The notes: generated from the sequence alone by a model not told the origin. A DNA stretch of 64,000 nucleotides from Maniola hyperantus (GCF_902806685.2 NC_048555.1:11222001-11286000); one strand, 5' to 3'. Shown: positions 43,591 through 55,801, counted from the stretch's first letter. A program made the numbers and translations.

Positions 43591-44067
43591 AAAGGTTTTT
43601 TTATTATTCCTATACAAGTTAGCCCTTGACTGCGATCTCACCGGTAAGTGCAGTAGATTTTAGAGTATGATGCAATCTAAAATGGTAGAGGGCTAACCTG
43701 GAAGGGATGTGTGGCAGCTGTTTCATTAATGCCCATACTTCTGGTCGATTTCTGGAAGTTTAGGAAATTGCTATTTTTCCGGGAATTTAACTTCAACTGC
43801 AGCGTCATCGTAAAAACAAACCAAACAAATGTGTATATTAGCGGTGAAACTGTTTGTTTGTCAGCCCATGTACCGGCACGAGCATAGCTTGTAAACACAG
43901 CTAGGGTTACCATGGGTTTGAATAGATTAATCAAAATTATGATGCTAATGTCCCAAGCTATAAACTCATGATTAGGCCGATCTATAATTATAACCGAAGT
44001 ATAAAGATCTAGGGTTAAATCTCAACGTCAATTTAGATTGATTTGTATAATAATCGCTGTACCTAAT

Positions 44068-44112
44068 AGCCCTTGTAATAGCCTAATGGTTAAGACGCCC
44101 GTAGAGTCTTCA
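44068..44112 (+). mobile_element. SINE family B, head fragment
   Basis: tagcccttgtaatagcctaa and tggttaagacgcccg correspond to the tRNA-like head of the SINE at 20051. Confidence 0.4.
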
Positions 44113-44234
44113 AAAATATATAGCAATAAATACTTATTACTATTTCCAAGTTTTTTTTGGCCCTTATAGAACCATCAGATATAATAATTTGATAGTAGGT
44201 ATGCCTCTCTTATCGAAACTTATATTTTTGTTCC

Positions 44235-44596
44235 GTTTGCCGTGGAGACCCTGGGGCCATGGAGTCTAAGGGTGAGATCTATAGAGCGCACTCTGACTTA
44301 TCACTTAGCTTAGACTTAAGATAGAGTTAAAACGAGACAGAGCTATCTCCCTCACATAAATCTGTCTCGTTTTAACTCGATCTTAAGTCTGACCAAAGTC
44401 AAAGTGCGCTCTATAGATCTCAGTCTTAGGGCTAAAATTTTTTTACGAGACATTTCACCGCGATCAATAGCCTCATCTGGTGACAGAAGGGCTGGCTCAT
44501 TTTTTGCGCAACAGATCAACCTGGCTGTCCAGCGCGGAAATGCAGCCAGTATTCTTGGCACCATTCCACGCGGGCATGATTTGTATAGCAATTAGA
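44235..44596 (+). pseudogene. C-terminal remnant of a probable RLE-type LINE, interrupted by a MITE
   Basis: Before the MITE the frame gives VPFAVETLGPWS. After it, FLRDISPRSIASSGDRRAGS continues into QINLAVQRGNAASILGTIPR. The same block ends the element at 58460-60406. A third decayed copy lies at 52940-53165. Confidence 0.7.
44273..44422. mobile_element. MITE family 3 (gagatctatagagcgcac TIR), copy 1
   Basis: The ends tgagatctatagagcgcact and agtgcgctctatagatctca are inverted, and the inner parts (ttaagatagagttaaaacga and tcgttttaactcgatcttaa) also pair. It is flanked by gtctaaggg and gtcttaggg, a 9-bp duplication with one mismatch. A second copy is at 45061. Confidence 0.8.
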
Positions 44597-44599
44597 TAA

Positions 44600-45770
44600 G
44601 GCTAGCTTTAAGTTTTATTGTAATATTTACATTAAAAAAATAAAATGATAGTATATTTGGGCCAAAAAAATTTGCGATATTGTTGCCAGATACCTTGGAC
44701 ATAAAGTACTTTAAAGGGAATACCGTATCTCATATTATAACCACCTCAAAGCATAAACGCCTACGCATAGATGCTGAGGCGATGCACCGCGATGTTTAGA
44801 TGCCATGGAGAATCAATTTTAGCGATAGCGAGAAACTAAATTGCCTCGTTAGTTTTTATTGCCTCCACTATGTAAGTTATTATATCCTATATTATGATCT
44901 ACATTCTACATGATGGTGTACTATAGTAGATTATCCTACATGGGGGTAATGTAATGTCTTACGTCACGGGCGCCAGGATAAGTCCCAAGTGTAACGAGGG
45001 ATTTTAGAGTAACTTCCGAGCGTAGCGAGTGTGTTGCATCTAGATTCTAGAATCTATAGAGATATCTATAGAGCGCACTCTGACTTAGCTTAGACTTAAG
45101 ACAGAGTTAAAACGAGACAAAGCTATATGTCTCACATAAATCTGTCTTGTTTTAACTCAGTCTGAGCAAAGTCAAAGTGCGCTCTATAGATCTCAGCCTA
45201 AAACAGTACCCACTGTTCAATTTTATTTATTAAATAAAAGCAAAAAATAAGTACCTATAGAAAGAAATGCAAAGGGTGAAGTTTGATTTTAACCTGCCTC
45301 CTACTAACCGTCTTTTAATCCATTGAATGTTTTCTAGGAAACATTATTTTAATATCACTCAGTGAAGCAGCAATGTAGAACCAACCAATGTCAAATGAGC
45401 TCGGTGGCTATCACTCAGTGTTAGACACTCAGGTAGCGAATCACCACGCTGACCGTTATGCTCTTCGAAACTAATAGTAATAAAATTACGCACTATAAAA
45501 GTTCGTAATCAAATCAACGCAGGTGAAATTCCGTAATAGTGAAGGGTTTGGACTAATGGTATTAATTGCGCTTTCCCGTACTCTGTTTGTATTTTACTTT
45601 ACTGCTTATTCACGGGAGTAAGGCGAAATTAGCGACCGAATGTTTGAATAAAAGTTATTTTGGGTGTATTTATTTAGCACATCAAATCCATAAAGACTCA
45701 TTTTCATAGGTGTTAAAGACTCTATATACCTAAAATCCGAAATTCCTGTGTGTGCGTGTTGCCAATTGAT
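44600..45770. other. Spacer, no gene recognised
   Basis: Contains the second MITE family 3 copy. Otherwise unassigned AT-rich DNA. Confidence 0.4.
45061..45195. mobile_element. MITE family 3, copy 2
   Basis: atatctatagagcgcactct and aaagtgcgctctatagatct, with the same inner palindrome (gacagagttaaaacgagaca and tgtcttgttttaactcagtc). Confidence 0.75.
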
Positions 45771-46190
45771 AACATATGGATCCGAGACATATGGTCGCTA
45801 ACTATGTGCCTCATTTAAGGAAGCTCAGAGTCACTCAGCGGGCGATGGAGAGAGCTATGCTTGGAGTTGCTCTACATGATCAAATCAGAAATGAGGAGAT
45901 CCGTAGGAGAACTAGAATAACCGACATAGCTCAGCGGGTGGCGAAGCTGAAGTGGCAAAGGGCCTAGGGCACATAGTTCGAAAAACCGACAGACGTTGGG
46001 GGTCCCAAGGTGCATGGTGATTTCGCAACGGAAAGCGCATCGTTGGAAGACCCCGCCACTGGACGGTGGGGGGGTCTTCCAACGTGGTGGACGGACGACA
46101 TCAGGCGAGTCGCAGGGAGCCGCTGGATTCAGACGGCGCAAGAGCATGGCGTGATGGAAGTCCCTACAAGAGACCTATTGCTTGTTGTCA
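45771..46190 (+). pseudogene. Frameshifted RTE-like LINE polyprotein C-terminus
   Basis: First frame: LRVTQRAMERAMLGVALHD, IRNEEIRRRTRITDIAQRV, AKLKWQRA, then a stop. A second frame continues with WTDDIRRVAGSRWIQTAQE. This block is the well-known tail of RTE-type elements in insects. At least one frameshift and a premature stop make it inactive. Confidence 0.75.
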
Positions 46191-46836
46191 CTCATACCTA
46201 TATGAAGTTTTGTCGGTCTCAACGAAAGAGACAACGCTCTACAAATCTACTATCCCCGTCTAAAGGTTAATGAACACTACTTTCGCCCGCGTACTGTTTA
46301 AGATTTCGCCTTTACAATATTATTGTGATGCCTTTACCAGATTGTGATCCAGTAAACAGCATCATTACTTACCATCATCCTCGTAATATGAAATGGCTCT
46401 CGCAATCTCACGCAATAGCAACTCTTACCACACGAGTGCTCTTACTTCAAAGCAGCAATGGCGGTAAACATCGAACCTTAGATTAAGAATCAAGGTAGAT
46501 TTGGCATAAAAATAATAATACCTTGTTAGAGCAAGCTGGGTGTATAGAAAAGCTCTGAAGAGTGATAGAGATATAAACACTGTTTTTTTGTCTTTGTCAT
46601 AGTTTAGCTTTTTTTTGTTGGGCACGTCTTAGGTCGTGCCCAACAAACCTCTGTGATTTTAGTAGAAGTAATAGGATAGGATTTATTACTTCAATGATCC
46701 TACCACACCTTTTCCAGGTATCGTGTTCCAGTAGAACATTTAAATCGCTGGTTCCAGCAAATAGCATCATCACTTACCATCATCCTCGTAATATGGAATT
46801 GCTCTTGCAATTCAACGACATATCCTACGTATATTT

Positions 46837-46986
46837 CGCGACAGGTTGAGATTGCAGTCGGGGTATAAGGCGGGGGGACGCCCCGCACACCTGCAGGGCA
46901 CCCACGCTCGCCCGCACCGGGTTAGCGCGGAGGCTGTGTAGGCGTGCGGGGTAGGAATACCCCGATTGCCATTTCATCCTGTCGCG
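46837..46986. mobile_element. GC-rich foldback MITE family 1, copy 3
   Basis: Ends cgcgacaggttgagattgc and gccatttcatcctgtcgcg, with the middle cgccccgcacacctgcaggg. Confidence 0.7.
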
Positions 46987-47389
46987 TACTATAAATCGTA
47001 AAACTGTGGCCATATTGTGGCAATTGTGGCATATAGGAGTTGCTCCTATTTCAAAGCAGCAATGGCGATAAACATCGAGCCCTCTATAATTCGAAGGCGG
47101 GTAGAGTCACGAGCGCCTCGCCTCTCGCTTATGATACCCATTCGTTTTCTTCCATACGCTAGCACTTTACTTGCATATTACAGGATTGCTAACATTGCGC
47201 CTAGGGCGTGTCTAAGATTGTGCAAGTTAAAGGCGTTTACACACTGCAAGACTTTGTCCTTTTGAGAATCTGTCAAAGGGTGATAAAGCCATACTGCTCT
47301 CAGTATGAAAATAACTTTTTAAGGCTAAGACAACGTCATCATATTTGCAATAGGACATCATATTTGGGCATAATAAATCACGTTTTTCT

Positions 47390-47570
47390 TTAACGGTGAA
47401 GGAAAACATCGTGAGGAATACATGCCTGTGGGTTCTTACTTAATAATGTTCTCAAAGGTGTGTGAAGTCTGCCAATCCGCACTTGGTCAGCGTGGTGAAC
47501 ATTGGCCTAAACCCTTCTCATTCTGAGAGGAGACCTGTGGCCAGTGGCCGGCCATGATAAAGTGTCGAGG
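47390..47570 (+). mobile_element. SINE family B, 5'-truncated
   Basis: ttaacggtgaaggaaaacat, tgtgtgaagtctgccaatcc, ttctgagaggagacctgtgg. The tRNA-like head is missing. Confidence 0.65.
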
Positions 47571-47579
47571 TAAAACTAA

Positions 47580-49878
47580 GTAGGTGAGTTGAGTTGCACT
47601 TTACTTATGAGTTGAGAATCAGGTAACAATGAAACAAAAGGTTCAATTAATTATTTTTCTACTTATTTATTGAAGAAAATCAATATGCAGAAAGAGACAC
47701 ACTTTTTCTTATACAATAATATTTACAAACTTAAATTACACTAAATGCAAGGGAATGTCTTGTTCAGGGATTATTATAACAGAAAGTATGAAAAATATTG
47801 GCTAAGAATAAATGCCTACGCACATTCATTAATTCTCTTCACGTCATGATTACGGACATTTATCGACATGATAATTTCAAAAATATTTTTTCTTTTCATT
47901 CATATTATTAAAAATTACTTATGTAATAACATAAATGATTTAAAAAGTTGAAAGTTAAATCAACCAGAATGAGATTATAATTTTTGCATTTTAAATGTTT
48001 TTTGTGGAAACAGTTGACTAATAAAGATTTTTTTATGAATTTTTGTTAGGTTAAAGTCAAGGTGGGTAATGATTTAAGTTACTAAAATATTTTTCTAGTA
48101 GCCAAATATTAATACTCTAACTACTTATCGACTAGACAGGTACTATACATTAAATACTTTCGTTGGTAAATAATTAATAAATAACTTAGTGTCTATCTTA
48201 TAAAAAATAGAGGCAAATCTAGAAAATGATTGTCATTTATATAAAAATAAAAAAATAATCTTTTTAAATAAAACTTTTTACTTTACTTGAGATTTGAGAG
48301 TAACCTAAATCTTTTTCGGACGAAAGTGACGTTTGTGTTATATGGTCTGATTTTTTTTAAATAGCTGCTAAACAGATTATCTGTTTTGAGGCCGCAATTT
48401 TTTATCAGGCTATTTTAAAGTACTAAGTAGCTAGTAAATATCAGACATTATAAAAGCTCCATGTTTCACTCGTAATATCTGATACAACGTCAAAGAAGTT
48501 TTACTTAATGTTTTTTGAAAAACACTTATTTACACTGGGCTATGATTAATTTCGTCTTATTATAAGTCCAGATTACTAATGCGCGTGGCCGCCATTTTAG
48601 TGACAGCACTAGACTGACGTTTCGAGCTGAGGGTAGGTATATTTTTATTTCGGCTGACGTCAAAATGACGTCATTTCGATGTTAATGAGACATGGTTCCA
48701 GCGCAATAGCAATTTGCGGGACATATATTACGTAATACAATCACACTTCACTGGTAAAATACCACACTATTGTCATAAATAACATCATGTCAAATGATGT
48801 AGAAAATACTTTTTTTGATAGAGTCAGTCAGTAATAATAAATACGAGTTAAGTAAGAGTAAATAGGTACCTAGAGTGATTTACCTGAATACTTTTATTAT
48901 AGACTAATAGTATTAGTAATATAAACGCTACTACAAGTCAAAAACTATTTAGTAATAAATGAATAGAGACGTGGTAAATAGTAATAAATACATATTATTT
49001 TCTATAAAATATTTTACATTATAAGAAGTAGGTAATTATTATTAAAAATACTTAGATTACATACAAATTTTGATATCGTCAATATATTTATTGATAGCGA
49101 TAATAATAATTATTAAGACATAGTTACATAGCTAGCTAGAAACATAGTTTGTAGAATCTGCGAATTTGAGATATCGCTATTTTCTGACACTAAATATTTT
49201 TCTGAAGTTTTAAAATTTAGAAACTAGAAGGCGAAATCACAATATCTAAAACATTTTTATAAAAAACATTTTTGATTGAGATTTATATCTTAGTACATAT
49301 TTATTTAATTTTAGTATCTATTTACTACTTTGACGAAAATGTAATAAATTAACGACATTATGTGATATTGCTCACAATTTAAGACAACCACTACACTACA
49401 TATTACTTATATTAAATTAATCAAATTCCTTAACTTCACTAACTAGTGTTCACAAAATAATCATCTGCTTAAAATTCTGCCCCAAAGTTTTCTGTTTATC
49501 TTGCAGATTATCAAAACAAGTGCTTTGTTTTGGTTTGCTTCGTTTAGCTCTCCTGGTTTTTTTAATTTTTTTGTCTTTTAATTAACACTAATTAATTGTT
49601 TTTAGATTATTCTATTTGATTTTGAATTATTTTATACGTGTTATAATATTCGTTTTTTTGCATTTTATTATTTTTGTCAGTCATTAAGTTTTTATTCATT
49701 ATACATGACAAAGATTTTAACGTTATGTTTTGCATTTTTCTATTTTCACCTTTAAATTTATTTTCGTCAGTCACATTTTTAGACACCACTTTCACCAAAC
49801 GACTCGTATGTAGTCAATAGTCACATCAAGTGTTCACAGTACTGTAAGTCCAAGGCCTTAGCCTTACACAGCTTGTGG
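47580..49878. other. Spacer and probable 3' UTR downstream of phosphatase 2
   Basis: Very AT-rich with no gene seen. It includes MITE family 2 at 48561. The 3' UTR of the minus-strand phosphatase should begin at 49878; its polyadenylation site was not located. Confidence 0.45.
48561..48726. mobile_element. MITE family 2 (gtcccgc TIR), copy 2
   Basis: tataagtccagattactaat at the left and caatagcaatttgcgggaca at the right. The body has gtggccgccattttagtgac and tgacgtcatttcgatgttaa. Confidence 0.7.
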
Positions 49879-52800
49879 CTATGGAACGACGACCCGTGGT
49901 CTACTGGCCAGCAGTCGCCGCACTGACTGGCTGTTGTTACCATCGCTGCTGGATATGTCACTCGTGCTGACCACGGCCGGCTGAGAGAAGTTCTTGCACA
50001 GAACCAGCACCTACAAGGAAATAATGGTGAATTAGGTTTAGCTATTGGCTAAGTTGTAAATATGTACTTGAGAAAGGTGGTGTAAGACTGCAAAGTGCAA
50101 ACACTGGCGAGAATTGGTAGAGGCCTTTGCCAGAAGAAAGAGATACATAGCTTGTATTTTAAAAGATCAAAACACCTACAGTCCGTACAAAATGATTTCT
50201 CGCGTGCCATTTTAACTATATGTGTCAACTGTCATATCAAAAGTACAGTTAACCTTTAAAATAAGGACTAAAATCGTACTTTTGATATGACAGTTGACAC
50301 GTAAAGTTAAAATAGCGCGTGAGAACTCATTTTGTACGCATTATAAACGTTCTTTACTCAAGTGTCTGTATCTGTTGTAAAACGGTAATAGCCTAGTGGT
50401 TAAAACGTCTGCCTACTATTCTAGGGGACAGGAGTTCAATCCCGGGCACGTACTGGGAGCTCACTCTTTCCGGGAACTCTAAAGAGTGTCCTGTAAAAGA
50501 TAAATACACTGATATAAACAACGCAGTTTTGTAAACTGAATAATTTTGCTTGAGTCAGTGATTTGTCACCGATGATTCTTTTGTAGTGGCAATCCATTTT
50601 TCGGATTCACCATCCCAATGCTTCTCTTAGGCCACCATTAGACCTGTAAGTTTTACTCACGTAGGTAAGTAGCTTACGTGATTAACTTACGACACTAATG
50701 TAAACATTCTTATAAGTACATTTACATTAGTAAACTAGTTGTAAATTAATTTCGTAAGTTACTTGCGTTAGTAAAACAAACAGGTGTAATCGCGGCCTTA
50801 CGTCACATTCATTGAGTATGTCCTTATTTTATTTTAATTTTGATACATTTCACTTGGTGGTAAGTAATGATGCAGTCTAGCATGGAAGCAAGCTAACTTG
50901 TAGTTTTATTAAACCATAACCCTTGATCGGTTTCTACGCGGCATCGTACCGGAATACAAAATCGGTTGACGGCAAGGCTATGCCGGTAGGGTAGTAACTA
51001 GCCACAGCTGAAGGTTTCCACTAAACCAGATTAGAGACAATTTAGAAATTATAAATTCCTAAATCCCCTGGCAGAAATTGGGCCTAGAACCTCCCATTTA
51101 GCTTCCAGCGCTCAGCACTGTGCTAGGGAAGTCATGATGCACTTATATTCAAACCCAAGTCGGAAGAAATACCTTTTTGAGGATGTCTAGTTTTTACTAA
51201 TGTTTTGGAGGAGAAGAAAGGGTGGAAGTTAATTCACATACCGTGTATACAACACTGCAGATTCCCATCACAGCTCCAGACAGCACGTCCCACCAGTGGT
51301 GTCGGTGGTCGATGATCCTGGTGAGGGGACAGGTCAGCGCGTAGATGACGCACAGGATCTGGAGGAGCGGCACCACCAGCACGGAGCGGTTGTGCCAGCT
51401 GAACGCTCGTCTTTGGAGATACCACTGGAATTAATGAGAAAATCAGTAATGTAGCAGGAGTTTATGATTCTTCAAATACTTTTTAGGGTTCCGTACCTCA
51501 AAAAGAAAAACGGAACCCTTATAGGATCACTTTGTTGTCTGTCTGTCTGTCAAGAAACCTACAGGGTACTTCCCGTTTACCTAGAATCATGAAATTTGGC
51601 ATGGAGGTACATCTTACAGCTGACATTTGGGGAAAAATCTGAAAACTGTGAATTTAGGGTTAGATCACACAAAAAAAATTAAATTGTGGTCATGAACTAA
51701 TAATTAGTATTTTCAGCTTTCGAAGTGAGATAACTATATTAAGTGGGGTATCATATGAAAGGTCTTCACCTGTACATTCGAAAACAGATTTTTATTTATT
51801 TTTATGCAGCATAGTTTTTGAATTATCGTGCAAAATGTTGAAAAAATATGACTGTAGTGCGGAACCCTCATTACGCGAGCCTGACTCGCACTTGGGCGGT
51901 TTTTAATTTTTTCTCATCTATATTTATGCAAGAGGAGAAACTACCTGACTTACATAATATCAAAGTACAAATCAAACTGGGTCTACATATTTTCAGATAA
52001 TTACCGATTTTCTTTATCCAAAAGCCAAACCAAAATCAAACCAAAATTTATTACCAAAATACAAACAAGTACTTAGGTAACTCATGTTCGTCTCGGAGAT
52101 TCGCCATGACATCACGTCCTGATCGCGTTACATAATCTGTGTTCCTGGTCTGGTTCCTGCAGTATTTCAGGGTTAATTAGCCATACAGTCTGCCAGTGCT
52201 TCCGCGTTGGGGTACATTGAACGGCTCAAGTAACAATAGGGCTGTCGTATTCAGCAGAAAAAGGCTAAAATTAAAATATCTTGATGGATATAAGGATAGA
52301 AGGAAGGAAGGGAAATATCCCACACTGCACTTGCTGGTACGCAGTTTCCACTCCAGAACACATCTGCCCCAACAGCCATCGGTTCTGCGACAGACATGGC
52401 CTGGCTAGTGCCCACTGCCACTTCAGCTTGCTAATTCGTTGAGCTTCGGTCACTTTGATTCTCCGAATCCTCCGACGGATTTTGTCCCTCAGTGAGACAC
52501 CCAATATAGCCCGCTTGCACGCTGAGCGAATTTGAACTTGGGGACAAGGTCAACTGTCAGTGTCCACGTTTATATATATTTATAATTAATATCCTAATAG
52601 CTCCTTACCGCTAAAAAGAGTCCGCAGTAAATGGACAGAGAAGTGTGAGCAGAGGGGAAGCTTCTGCTGGAGTCGATCTGCAGGTACCGCGAGAAGCGAG
52701 TCGACGTGCACGTGTAACTCCGAACGTACTCTGACCTGAGGGATAAATAAAGTGGGTTAGATTCTATTTAAGATTATTATCATCAAAACTAATAAAGTTT

Positions 52801-54295
52801 AGTTAGGGGAGGTTGCAATATCTTTATGCAAACTTAATAAATGTTCGGGATATGTGTCATATCATATCAGAGAGTCAGTATCTTGACTGGGAGCCGCAGC
52901 AGAAATGACTGGACCGGTATGTGACGCAACTCGCAAGTATGCCTCTCTTATCGAGAGAGAGTCTCGTTTGCCGTGGAGACCCTGGGGTCATGGAGTCTTA
53001 GTGCTAACTATATTTTTACGAGATATTTCTGCGCGGTTAATAGCCTCATCTGGTGACAAAATGGCTGGCTCAATTTTTTCGTAAAGGATCAGCCAAGTGC
53101 AAATGCAGCCAGTAGTCTTGACACCATTTCATGTGGGCATTATTTGTACAGTAATTAGATTAGGCTATCTTTAAGTTGTATTGTACTTCCGAAAATAATC
53201 TCTGCTATGCTAACTTTCTTTTAAATTATCAAAAAGCGTAGTGTGGGACGCCCTCCAGCACGATGGACCGACGATATAAAGAGGCTGGCGGGAAGTGGCT
53301 GGATGAGGAAGGCTGAGGACCGGGTGTGGTGGCGCTCTTTAGGGAAGGCCTATGTCCAACAGTGGACGTCCACAGGCTGATGATGATGATGATGATCAAA
53401 ATGCAATGAATTTAGTTCTAGTTCCTTCGGTAGGTACTCACCCATTACAAGTCTTCGCTTTATCAGGCTCGCACAAATCGAAGAACGTAGGCCTCGGAGA
53501 TCCAACCACACACTTCAGCACCTCAAGCACTGTTAGATTGACCACCGCAACGTATATATAGTCCCTGTATATCAACCCGGCTGTCTTCGCGCTCTCGAGC
53601 AGTTTGTTCTTCTTTATAGAATACTCGTCGTCCCGATGGAGGATGGCCTCAATTGTCCAGATCTGTAACAGGATGGTTATGTAAGTGCGTGATGCTATTG
53701 TAGTTGTTGCGTAATACCTATCGTGACTTTGATTGAAGGATAATGGAGCCACTTTGGTTGAAGAGACAATTTTTATATAAATCGAATTGGCGGTACTAGA
53801 AATTGGGATATTTTTTTTAGTTGAGAATAGACAGTTTAAGGTTTAGTAATTTGGTAGTGTTGATAATCTAGTAGTTATCTGCCGACTATTCGAGCGGGAA
53901 GTAACTTTTCATAGTTATGTGCGTTTTAAGCGGTGAAAGAAAATTGAGAAAACCTGTGCGCCAGAGAGTTCTCCATAATATTCTCAAAGGAGTGTGATGT
54001 CTGCTAATCCACACTTCCTCAGAGTAATAATATCCTAAACACTTCTCATTCTGGCGATAAGTTTGAGATGAACAATAAGTTGCTTAGAAAACATTAATTA
54101 CCTATATCTAACGAGTTTTTTCTCAGTTTATTGTACTCACAATGATATACGGTATGATGACTGTGATAGCCGCGATGAGGGAGATGGACATAGTGTCTCC
54201 CGTATGCGGGAAAGAGAGGTCCGGGTCGTTGCATTGGAACCCGCTGCGTCTGCTCGGTATCGCGCCTACTTCTAGAAGGATGCATACTGCCGCCA
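49879..54295 (-). CDS. Wunen-like lipid phosphate phosphatase paralogue (PAP2 family), exons 2-6
   Basis: Exons in coding order: 54295-54141, 53662-53442, 52735-52609, 51424-51242, 50010-49879 (TAG at 49881-49879). Phases match throughout, and exon 2 has exactly the length (155 nt) and phase of exon 2 in the paralogue at 34706-38431. A short first exon with ATG must lie above 54295 but was not recognised. Signatures: GFQCNDPDLSFPHTGDT; C1 KCVVGSPRP; C2 SFPSAHTS, where Gly of PSGH is Ala; C3 TRIIDHRHHWWD, where the leading Ser is Thr. The catalytic Lys, Arg, both His and Asp are kept, so activity is likely. The Ser-rich tail (STSDISSSDGNNSQS) differs from its paralogue. Role: dephosphorylation of lipid phosphates at membranes. 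The tandem arrangement indicates local gene duplication, followed by repeat insertion in the introns and spacer. Confidence 0.9.
50170..50345. mobile_element. Foldback MITE in phosphatase 2 intron 5
   Basis: The left ctgtcatatcaaaagtac (around 50228) and the right gtacttttgatatgacag (around 50276) are inverted. Outer parts cgtacaaaatgatttctcgc and gagaactcattttgtacgca also pair. Confidence 0.7.
50385..50475 (+). mobile_element. SINE family B, head only
   Basis: acggtaatagcctagtggtt and aggagttcaatcccgggcac are the A and B boxes; the body is missing. It lies in phosphatase 2 intron 5. An inverted pair of phrases (tgacagttgacac and gtgtcaactgtca) occurs just before it at 50222-50300. Confidence 0.6.
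51484..51906. repeat. Full-length 'gggttccgtacctcaaaa' dispersed repeat
   Basis: tagggttccgtacctcaaaa, tataggatcactttgttgtc, tagaatcatgaaatttggca, gggttagatcacacaaaaaa, ggggtatcatatgaaaggtc, tgtagtgcggaaccctcatt. It is the reverse orientation of 37543. Confidence 0.75.
52385..52520 (-). pseudogene. RTE-like LINE fragment
   Basis: The minus frame gives MGVSLRDKIRRRIRRIKVTE and then QRISKLKWQWA. This corresponds to the MLGVSLRD-to-LKWQWAGH block of RTE polyproteins. It is very short and broken on both sides. Confidence 0.6.
52940..53165 (+). pseudogene. Third decayed copy of the RLE-type LINE C-terminus
   Basis: Nucleotide phrases match 44235-44596: ttgccgtggagaccctgggg, tagcctcatctggtgaca and atgcagccagta. 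Here stops interrupt the frame. It lacks the MITE present in the 44273 copy. Confidence 0.65.
53225..53398 (+). pseudogene. RTE-like LINE 3' end with (GAT)n tail
   Basis: The frame RSVGRPPARWTDDIKRLAGS continues to YVQQWTSTG and a stop, then a gatgatgatgatgatgat tail. This is the canonical end of RTE-type elements. It ends about 45 bp before phosphatase 2 exon 3. Confidence 0.75.
53880..54062 (+). mobile_element. SINE family B, decayed
   Basis: catagttatgtgcgttttaa, ggtgaaagaaaattgagaaa, tgtgatgtctgctaatccac, ttctcattctggcg. It is diverged and lacks most of its head. Confidence 0.5.
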
Positions 54296-54439
54296 CTGGG
54301 GACAAAAGAAAATTGATATCAGACTAAGGTAGGTACTTAGATGATGATGATGATGATGAGCTCCACAAAAAATATTAAAAATATAACTATAAAATCGCCT
54401 AGATTCATATTTCACCTACTTAGATGGAGAAAAAAATCA

Positions 54440-54540
54440 ATACAGTACCAATCCGCACATGGCCAGCGTGGTAGACTATGGTCAAAACCCTTCTCACTCT
54501 GAGAGGAGAGACGTGCTTTGTAGTGAGCCGGCGATTCAGA
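54440..54540 (+). mobile_element. SINE family B, tail fragment
   Basis: accaatccgcacatggccag, tagactatggtcaaaaccct, tgtagtgagccggcgatt. Confidence 0.6.
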
Positions 54541-55620
54541 TTAAGATTTATTTATTCATTTGCTTTCATGGTTACATGAAGCCTTGCATGAAGCCCAGTT
54601 AGAGCATTGCAAAGTACGGTTTAAAGACATTTATTTTCTCTTAAAGAACACAAATAGTTCACTTACAATGAGAAATACATATTTTTTGTAGATACATAAT
54701 TGTAAATACAAGTTATAATTATATTATGAGTCTGTATCTCAATTTATTAAGTAGCTAGGCAAATTAACAAAAGCAAAACAGAAATAATAAAATATGAGGG
54801 TTATCTTAAAAAAGTGCAATAGGTCACATTAACTCCGTGTAGGTACAAACACTGCACACAGTCAATAGACAAAGTGTATAATATTATTATAATAAGTATA
54901 TGTACACTATTGTAACTAGTTGATTTACTTCGGCAATCTTATTATACCTAATTAAATTTATTTTAGTTTTAATTTAATGTTGTTTCTTTTAATTTAGATA
55001 AATAAAATATAAATATAGTAGTTATAATAGTAATTTTTAATTCTCTCCTGTACAACTTGGACACCAGGTTTGTTGTTTTAATATTTATAAAATTATTCTT
55101 GTAACTTTCCTGTTTTATTGCTGACTTTTTGCGTTATTATTTTTTTTTATATCAGATTTTATAATTTTTGGGATACCCTTGATTAGTTAGTTAGATACAA
55201 TAACAATACATGGGTTGATCATGATGATGATGATATGTTTAAACGCAGGATGTTAAGATAACAATACTTATTTGGGTAAATGCAACTACATATTAAGGTA
55301 ATGTTCAAAGAAATAAGGTTTTAAAGAGAATATTAGTAGGTATTGAGTATAATCTTTTGGACCGGCCGTTGACTCGAATAATTAATTTTGTCGTTAAAAT
55401 TCGATTAGGTGAAATATAGAAACTAACGTAAGAGGAAAGTATAATTACCTATCTAAATACATAGACCGCAAAAATATTCTTTAAATAGCTATTAACTAGG
55501 TATTTTGCAAATCTAAATATATAAAAGGAAAAGGTGACTGACTGATAAGGCTAACTTTAAGTTTTGTTTTAATGTTCGTTAAAGACTGAAAAGTGAAATA
55601 GGCTACTTTTTATTCCGGAA
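54540..55620. other. AT-rich spacer upstream of phosphatase 2 exon 2
   Basis: No element or gene recognised apart from short gat repeats at 55215. If the first phosphatase 2 exon is near, its promoter could be in or beyond this stretch. Confidence 0.35.
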
Positions 55621-55632
55621 AACTTTGGTAGA

Positions 55633-55801
55633 TATAAGTCCAAGAAGATACAAGAACCATGTCTCATTAACATCGAAATGACGTCATTTTGACGTCATTT
55701 GACGTATATTTAAGTAAAAATATACCATCAGCTCGAAACTTCAGTCTAGTGCTGACGTCACTAAAATGGCGGCCACGCGCATAAGCAATTTGCGGGACTT
55801 A
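55633..55801. mobile_element. MITE family 2 (gtcccgc TIR), copy 3, reversed
   Basis: atataagtccaagaagatac at the left; aagcaatttgcgggacttac at the right. The body contains catcgaaatgacgtcatttt and ctaaaatggcggccacgcgc. Confidence 0.7.

Noticed and set aside
43385..43663. 92-codon ORF ending in poly-Arg
   Set aside because: It is an off-frame reading of the degenerate LINE remnant and its gaagaa tail.
46010..46270. 86-codon ORF as an independent gene
   Set aside because: It is the second-frame continuation of the RTE-like LINE remnant, followed by MITE debris.
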